From positions 3,476,001 to 3,540,000 of the forward strand of contig CP107926.1 in NCBI GenBank assembly GCA_036015235.1: DNA of 64,000 nucleotides, in the 5' to 3' direction. The notes beneath the pieces are model-generated. The model saw nothing but the letters and a program-made list of their open reading frames with translations. It was not told where the DNA came from and made no database searches. Each line of letters starts with the position of its first letter. Within the stretch, counting starts at the first letter, position 1. This document shows positions 59,534 through 64,000 of this stretch, one piece after another. This stretch comes from Streptomyces sp. NBC_00433 (GTDB lineage Bacteria; Actinomycetota; Actinomycetes; Streptomycetales; Streptomycetaceae). Both the position numbers and the translations under genes were made by a program.

Positions 59534-60889
59534 ATGCGTCGACGAATTCTCGGCCGTATGGCCGCCACGGCCGCCACACTCTCGCTGGTCGCCGTCCTGC
59601 CCGCCCTCACCGGCGGCAGCACCGCGCAGGCCCACGGCGGGCACTCCCCCGCCAAACCCTCCTACAAGAGCGTCGGCTACTTCACCCAGTGGGGCATCTA
59701 CGCCCGCAACTACCAGGTGAAGAACGTCCAGACCTCAGGCACCGCCGGCAAACTCACCCACCTCAACTACGCGTTCGCCAACATCGGCGCCGACGGCAAG
59801 TGCTTCGAGGCGAACGTCGCGGGCGAGGGCGACGCCTGGGCCGACTACCAGCACCCGGTCGACGCCGCGACCTCCGTCGACGGCACCGCGGACACCGCGG
59901 AGCAGCCGCTGGCCGGCAACTTCAACCAGCTGCGCGAACTCAAGGCCAAGAACCCCAAGTTGAAGGTGCTGATCTCGATCGGCGGCTGGGGCTGGTCGAC
60001 GCACTTCTCCGACGCGGCGCGAACCGCCGCCTCACGCAAGGCACTTGTCTCGTCCTGCCTGGACATCTTCATCAAGGGCGATCTCCCGCTGCTCGACGGC
60101 AAGGGCGGCCCCGGCTCCGCGGCCGGCCTCTTCGACGGCATCGACATCGACTGGGAGTGGCCCGGCTCCTCCGGCGACGCCGACACCGTCTACCGGCCCG
60201 AGGACAAGAAGAACTTCACCGCGCTGGCGGCGGAATTCCGCAAGCAGCTGGACGACTACGGGCGGCACACCACCCACAGGCACTACGACCTCACCGCCTT
60301 CCTGCCGGCCGCGCCGGCCAAGATCGACGCCGGGTTCGAGGTGAAGAAGATCTTCAAGTACCTGGACTTCGGCACCGTCCAGGGCTACGACTTCCACGGC
60401 CCCTACGAGACCGGCACCAACCAGCAGTCCGCGCTGCGCGCGCCGCGCGACTCGCCGGTGCCGAACGACTTCAGCGACACCCAGGCCATCGGCGACTGGC
60501 TGCACCGCGGCGCCCCGGCCTGCCGGCTCGTGCTCGGCGTGCCCTTCTACGGCCAGGGCTGGACCGGCGTCCCCGACGGCGGCACCGCCGGCCTCTTCCA
60601 GCCCTCCACCGGCCCGGCCCCGGCCACCTGGCAGGCCGGCAACGAGGACTACCACGCGCTGAAGGCACTGGCCGCCTCCGGCACGTACACGGTGCACCGC
60701 GACACGCGGAACGGCTTCGCCTGGCTCTACGACGGGACGAACTTCTGGACCTACGACGACCCGCAGGTGCTCGCGGCGAAGACGGCCTACATCCGCGATG
60801 CCCACCTGGGCGGCGCGATGGCCTGGTCCCTCGACGGCGACACCGCTGACGGCGAGCTGATCTCGGCCCTCCACCGCGGCCTGTCCTAG
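59534..60889 (+). CDS. Secreted family 18 chitinase
   Basis: Extracellular glycoside hydrolase of 451 residues that cleaves beta-1,4 bonds of chitin. A Sec signal peptide (MRRRILGRMAATAATLSLVA) ends near AQAHGG. The GH18 barrel follows directly, without a carbohydrate-binding or fibronectin module. SVGYFTQWGIYARNYQ is strand 1, KLKVLISIGGWGWSTHFSD is strand 3, and FDGIDIDWEWPG holds the DxxDxDxE motif with Glu208 as catalytic acid. The end MAWSLDGDTADGELISAL is the usual last strand. Expression is probably repressed by DasR and relieved by GlcNAc-derived signals, judged from the operator in its promoter. Confidence 0.95.
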   Translation: MRRRILGRMAATAATLSLVAVLPALTGGSTAQAHGGHSPAKPSYKSVGYFTQWGIYARNYQVKNVQTSGTAGKLTHLNYAFANIGADGKCFEANVAGEGDAWADYQHPVDAATSVDGTADTAEQPLAGNFNQLRELKAKNPKLKVLISIGGWGWSTHFSDAARTAASRKALVSSCLDIFIKGDLPLLDGKGGPGSAAGLFDGIDIDWEWPGSSGDADTVYRPEDKKNFTALAAEFRKQLDDYGRHTTHRHYDLTAFLPAAPAKIDAGFEVKKIFKYLDFGTVQGYDFHGPYETGTNQQSALRAPRDSPVPNDFSDTQAIGDWLHRGAPACRLVLGVPFYGQGWTGVPDGGTAGLFQPSTGPAPATWQAGNEDYHALKALAASGTYTVHRDTRNGFAWLYDGTNFWTYDDPQVLAAKTAYIRDAHLGGAMAWSLDGDTADGELISALHRGLS

Positions 60890-60910
60890 GGCGCACGCGC
60901 TCCCCGCACC

Positions 60911-60953
60911 CGAGCGGCCCGCCCTCCGCGTCCTCAGGAGGGCGGGCCGCTCG
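60911..60953. terminator. Bidirectional terminator between chitinase and SDR genes
   Basis: A perfect 17-bp stem (CGAGCGGCCCGCCCTCC and its complement) with a 9-base loop, in the short convergent gap. It can serve both genes. Confidence 0.87.
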
Positions 60954-60968
60954 GCTGCATGGGGCCGC

Positions 60969-61793
60969 TCACTCGAAGTGCGTGGCGCGGGCCCGCTTCT
61001 CCCAGGGGGCGATGTCGTCGCGGACCTGGTCGAGGTGGCCGAGGACGGCGTCGACGCCGTCCTCGCCGAGGGGGAGGCGCAGCGGCGTGCTGTCGGCCTC
61101 CAGGGCGGCGAGGATGAGGGCGGCGGCCTTGGCCGGGTCGCCCGGCTGGGTGCCGTCGGCGCTGGCGGCCATCGCGCGGGTGCCGCCCACCGTGGCCTCG
61201 TAGTCGGGGATTTCGGGGCTCACGGTGACCTTGCCCATCAGCGAGGTGCGGAAGGCGCCGGGCTCCACGATCAGCGTCCTGATGCCGAGCGGGTTCACCT
61301 CGGTGGCGAGCGCCTCCGTCATGCCCTCCAGGGCGAATTTCGTGCCGCTGTAGGCGGAGAAGCCCGCGAAGGACATCTGGCCGCCCATGCTGCTCATCTG
61401 GACGACGGCCCCCGACCTGCGGGCCCGCATCGACGGCAGGACCGCGCGGACCAGCGCCGCGGGCCCGAAGACGTGGACCTCGAACAGCTCGCGCAGCTCC
61501 GCGTCGCCGGTCTCCTCGAAGGCGCCCACGTGGCTGCGGCCCGCGTTGTTGACCAGGACGTCGATCCTGCCGTGCCGGGCGAGCACGTCGGCGACGGCCG
61601 TGTCGATCGCCGCGGTGTCGGTGACGTCCAGCGCCAGCGCCTCCACCTGGTCGGGGTGTGCGGCGACGAGGTCGTCGAGGGCGGCGACCCGGCGCACGGC
61701 GCCGACCACGACGTCGCCCGCGGCCACCGCGGCCTCGGTGATCGCCCGACCCAAACCGCTGTTCGCACCGGTGACCAGCCACACCTTGTTCAT
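60969..61793 (-). CDS. Short-chain dehydrogenase/reductase (SDR)
   Basis: NAD(P)-dependent oxidoreductase of 274 residues. Nucleotide-binding TGANSGLG is at residues 8-15, NNAG near 82, catalytic Ser in VVQMSSMGG and YSGTK (Tyr-x-x-x-Lys) near 150. The C-terminal 70 residues (ALILAALEADSTPLRLPLGE, DDIAPWEKRARATHFE) are typical of the oxidoreductase/SDR group found in streptomycetes beside LysR regulators. GGGAG seven bases upstream supports the ATG. It is divergent from the LysR gene, 89 bases apart, and is probably its regulated target. Confidence 0.92.
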   Translation of the reverse strand: MNKVWLVTGANSGLGRAITEAAVAAGDVVVGAVRRVAALDDLVAAHPDQVEALALDVTDTAAIDTAVADVLARHGRIDVLVNNAGRSHVGAFEETGDAELRELFEVHVFGPAALVRAVLPSMRARRSGAVVQMSSMGGQMSFAGFSAYSGTKFALEGMTEALATEVNPLGIRTLIVEPGAFRTSLMGKVTVSPEIPDYEATVGGTRAMAASADGTQPGDPAKAAALILAALEADSTPLRLPLGEDGVDAVLGHLDQVRDDIAPWEKRARATHFE

Positions 61794-61875
61794 CGTCAGC
61801 TCCCGTTTCGTGTTTCCCGCTGTCCTGGTGACAAGCCTGCCGCGAATCCCGGTTGCCGGTCCAAGACCCGCCGTG

Positions 61876-61890
61876 ATAGCCGATGGTTAT
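61876..61890. promoter_or_regulatory. LysR-type T-N11-A dyad at the LysR start codon
   Basis: ATAGCCGATGGTTAT is an imperfect dyad (ATAnCC ... GGnTAT) containing a T-N11-A core. It lies in the SDR/LysR divergent region and overlaps the first ATG of the LysR gene, the usual place for autoregulation. Confidence 0.45.
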
Positions 61891-62788
61891 GGACGTTCAC
61901 GGTCGGGACCTGCGGTATTTCGTCGCCGTCGCAGAGGAGCTGCACTTCACCCGTGCGGCGGAGCGGCTCTTCGTGTCGCAGCCCGCGCTGAGCAAGCAGA
62001 TCAGGGCGCTGGAGAAACAGCTGGGCGCGCCGCTCTTCGACCGGGACCGGCAGGGCGTCGCGCTGACCGCGGTCGGCACGGCCCTGCTGCCCTACGCGCA
62101 ACGGGTGCTGGGCGAGTGGGACCAGGCGTGGGCGGCGGTCGGCAGCGCGAAGGCGGCGCAGGTCAGCACGCTGGTGGTGGGGATGAGCACCAGTCCGGGC
62201 CGCGGCGGGCTGCTGCCCGCGGTCCGCTCGCGCTTCACCGCCGCGCGCCCCGAGGCGGTCCTGCGGCTGCGGCAGGTGAGCTGGGACGACCCGACGGCGG
62301 GGCTCGCGGACGGCACGAGCGACGTGGCGTACGTATGGCTGCCGCTGCCCGACCAGGAGCGCTACGGCACGCTGGTGGTCGCCGAGGAGCCGCGGCTCGT
62401 CGCCCTCCCGGACCGCCACCCGCTCGCGGCCCGCGACACCGTGGACTTCGCCGATCTGCTGGACGAGCCCTTCCTCGCGCTGCCGGCCGCCGCGGGCCCG
62501 CTGCGGGACTACTGGCTGGCCGCCGACGCCAGGGCGGGCCGCCCGGCGCGGATCGGCGCGGAGGTCGCGAGCACGGAGGAGACCTACGAGGCGCTGGTCG
62601 CGGGCCTCGGGGTGGTCCTGCTCGCGGCGGGAAACGCCCCGCTGATCACGCTGGGCGGCGTCACGACCAGGCCGGTGCGCGGCATCTCCCCGAGCCGTTT
62701 CGCCCTGGCCTGGCCGCACGGCACCGCGAACCCGCTCACCCGCGCCTACGCCGACGCCTGCCGGCACGCCCGCGCGGCGCGGGCGTAG
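61883..62788 (+). CDS. LysR family transcriptional regulator
   Basis: DNA-binding regulator of 301 residues. The N-terminal helix-turn-helix is clear (LRYFVAVAEELHFTRAAERL, FVSQPALSKQIRALEKQLGA, PLFDRDRQGVALTAVG). The effector-binding domain covers residues 90-295. Two possible starts, ATG at 61883 and ATG at 61889, flank the putative operator. There is no clear ribosome binding site. The divergent SDR gene is the most likely target. The effector is unknown. Confidence 0.92.
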   Translation: MVMDVHGRDLRYFVAVAEELHFTRAAERLFVSQPALSKQIRALEKQLGAPLFDRDRQGVALTAVGTALLPYAQRVLGEWDQAWAAVGSAKAAQVSTLVVGMSTSPGRGGLLPAVRSRFTAARPEAVLRLRQVSWDDPTAGLADGTSDVAYVWLPLPDQERYGTLVVAEEPRLVALPDRHPLAARDTVDFADLLDEPFLALPAAAGPLRDYWLAADARAGRPARIGAEVASTEETYEALVAGLGVVLLAAGNAPLITLGGVTTRPVRGISPSRFALAWPHGTANPLTRAYADACRHARAARA

Positions 62789-62815
62789 CGCTCACCCCTG
62801 GCCCATGCCGTCCTC

Positions 62816-63274
62816 TCAGTCGCCCACGACGTCGCCCACGACGTCGTCCTCGACGCCGTCCTCGATCCCGTCCTCGATCGGCATCAGGCGCTGCTCGCGC
62901 CTGGCCTTCCGCGCGGCGGCCTTCCGCTCCTTCGCCGCCCGCTTCTCGGCGGCCGCGGCCTCCTTGGCGTCGTTGCTGTCGCTGATCAGCTCGGCGACCG
63001 AGAAGCGCATACCCGTGGTCAGCCTCCCGTCGCCGTGGACGTAGTGGAAGCCGTCCTCGGTGCGGTACAGCCGCCGCCTGGCGGTGGTGTGTCCAGCGCC
63101 GTCCACGTAGTCGGTGACGGCCTCCTCAAGGCGGGCCAGCGCCTCCTCTCGGGTGCCGGTGACCTCGCCCACCACGCGCGGCTGGTAATAGCCGTTGTAC
63201 CTGCCCCGCGCCTCCTCCACGATCAGCCCCCACCGCAGCACGGCCACCGCCGCCTCCCCCGCTCCTGTTGTCAA
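62816..63274 (-). CDS. Hypothetical protein coupled to the SNF2 helicase gene
   Basis: A 152-residue protein I cannot assign. The N-terminal 95 residues look globular (VAVLRWGLIVEEARGRYNGY, ARLEEAVTDYVDGAGHTTAR, RRLYRTEDGFHYVHGDGRLT). Then comes a long Lys/Arg/Ala helix (AAAAEKRAAKERKAAARKAR). The tail is acidic, EDGIEDGVEDDVVGDVVGD, encoded by 15-base imperfect repeats. Two starts are equally supported. TTG at 63274 overlaps the helicase stop (TTGA) with GGAGG five bases upstream; GTG at 63247 also has GGAGG five bases upstream. Co-occurrence with a SNF2 helicase suggests a nucleic-acid-related role, but this is inference. Confidence 0.72.
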   Translation of the reverse strand: MTTGAGEAAVAVLRWGLIVEEARGRYNGYYQPRVVGEVTGTREEALARLEEAVTDYVDGAGHTTARRRLYRTEDGFHYVHGDGRLTTGMRFSVAELISDSNDAKEAAAAEKRAAKERKAAARKARREQRLMPIEDGIEDGVEDDVVGDVVGD

Positions 63275-64000
63275 CCGGTCCTCCCCGACAGCCTGTTCTG
63301 TTCTTCCTCGACGATCTGCCGGGCCAGCGACACGTCGGAGACATCCACGGCGTCGGGCGCCGCCTCCGCCACGTCGCTGCGGCGGGCGTAGGCGTCGAAA
63401 AGCCGCGACTTGTCCCGCAGGATCGCCAGCAGCCGCTCGTCCACGCCCGTCGTGGTGAGCAGCCGGTGCACCCGCACCGCGCGCACCTGCCCCATCCGGT
63501 GGGCGCGGGCCACCGCCTGGTGCTCGGTGGTCGGTTTGACCTGCGGCTCGCACAGGACCACCACCGAGGCCGCCTGGAGGTTGAGCCCGACACCGCCCGC
63601 CTCGATCTGCGCGAGCAGCACCGCGTGCCCGCCCGACGCGGTGAACGCGTCCACCAGTTGCTGCCGCCGCACCGGCGCCACCGACCCGGTGAGCGGCCCG
63701 AGGACGGCGGGGCCGAGGGCGTCCGCGACCGTGCCGAGCACGTCGCGGAAGTAGGAGAAGACGACGACCTTGAGGCCGTCCTCGGCCGCGTCCGCGACGA
63801 TCTCGCACAGCCGCCGGAGCTTCGCGGACTTCTCCGGGTCCGCGTAGGCGGCCCTGCGCATGGCCATGAAATTCCCGCCGAGCACCGCCGTCCGGTAGGC
63901 GTCCTGGTCGGCCGCGCTGAATTCCGTCCACTCGTCGGTGTGCACCAGCGCGGGCAGTTCCGCCAGCACGTCGTGCTGGTTGCGCCGCAGGTAGGCCGGT
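63271..64000 (-). CDS. SNF2-family DEAD/DEAH-like helicase, C-terminal part
   Basis: The frame enters from the right edge (AYLRRNQHDVLAELPALVHT) and gives the last 242 residues of a SNF2-type ATPase. The second RecA lobe is visible: KVVVFSYFRDVLGTVADALG (motif IV region), HAVLLAQIEAGGVGLNLQAA (motif V) and QAVARAHRMGQVRAVRVHRL, where RAHRMGQ is motif VI with its arginine fingers. The C-terminal helix ends SLARQIVEEEQNRLSGRTG. Such proteins translocate on DNA or RNA and remodel complexes. The N-terminal lobe lies outside the window, so integrity cannot be checked. Confidence 0.9.
   Translation of the reverse strand, partial: PAYLRRNQHDVLAELPALVHTDEWTEFSAADQDAYRTAVLGGNFMAMRRAAYADPEKSAKLRRLCEIVADAAEDGLKVVVFSYFRDVLGTVADALGPAVLGPLTGSVAPVRRQQLVDAFTASGGHAVLLAQIEAGGVGLNLQAASVVVLCEPQVKPTTEHQAVARAHRMGQVRAVRVHRLLTTTGVDERLLAILRDKSRLFDAYARRSDVAEAAPDAVDVSDVSLARQIVEEEQNRLSGRTG

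Noticed and set aside
57676..60889. ECF sigma factor directly controlling the adjacent chitinase
   Set aside because: A terminator separates them, and the chitinase has standard TTGACC/TACTTT hexamers with a dre site, fitting the housekeeping sigma factor and DasR.

Overview
The window is very GC-rich (about 70% or more by eye), with long frame-biased codons, frequent GTG/TTG starts and GTGA/ATGA overlaps. It carries mycothiol (mshB), BldK-type oligopeptide transport, SpoIIE-type phosphatases with HATPase tails, and a DasR-type operator in front of a chitinase. This points to a chromosomal core segment of a Streptomyces or close Streptomycetaceae relative. I see no integrase, transposase, plasmid origin, rRNA, tRNA, CRISPR array or biosynthetic gene cluster.

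Layout. 1-6.4 kb: end of dapE, a transglycosylase-like protein, a small secreted protein, dapC, the 7Fe ferredoxin fdxA, and a GNAT/SirB1 pair. dapE and dapC both serve lysine/peptidoglycan diaminopimelate synthesis. 6.7-14.8 kb: a small NTF2-like protein, a 1000-residue SpoIIE sensor phosphatase, a truncated ABC ATPase remnant, a large Pro/Gly-rich membrane protein with a VanW/PG-binding-type ectodomain, a DUF6113 protein, mshB and a tiny membrane protein. 15.1-17.2 kb: an S9 peptidase. 17.6-35.7 kb: three complete five-gene oligopeptide ABC importers. One is on the + strand in the BldK order (permease-binding protein-permease-ATPase-ATPase). Two paralogous ones are on the - strand (binding protein-permease-permease-ATPase-ATPase). 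All three have a hairpin just after the binding-protein gene. 36-46.4 kb: typA, a membrane/helical-repeat protein, a 70-bp tandem repeat array, an orphan peptide-binding lipoprotein, and an actinobacterial succinate dehydrogenase (sdhCAB) whose anchor has a CHSCRH motif. 46.6-64 kb: a TPM-domain protein, two tandem SpoIIE phosphatases, a NUDIX/SPOR/RpiB-like run, a GntR regulator, a DUF4190 membrane protein, an ECF sigma factor with its partner, a GH18 chitinase, a divergent SDR/LysR pair, and the end of a SNF2 helicase operon.

The peptidase, four peptide-binding lipoproteins, chitinase and phosphatase regulators suggest a neighbourhood concerned with uptake and sensing of peptides and cell-wall-derived nutrients; that link is inference. 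The most unusual DNA is non-coding. Three intergenic stretches are built from a shared palindromic repeat family, and one of them has expanded into seven full 70-bp copies plus a partial, each able to form two hairpins.
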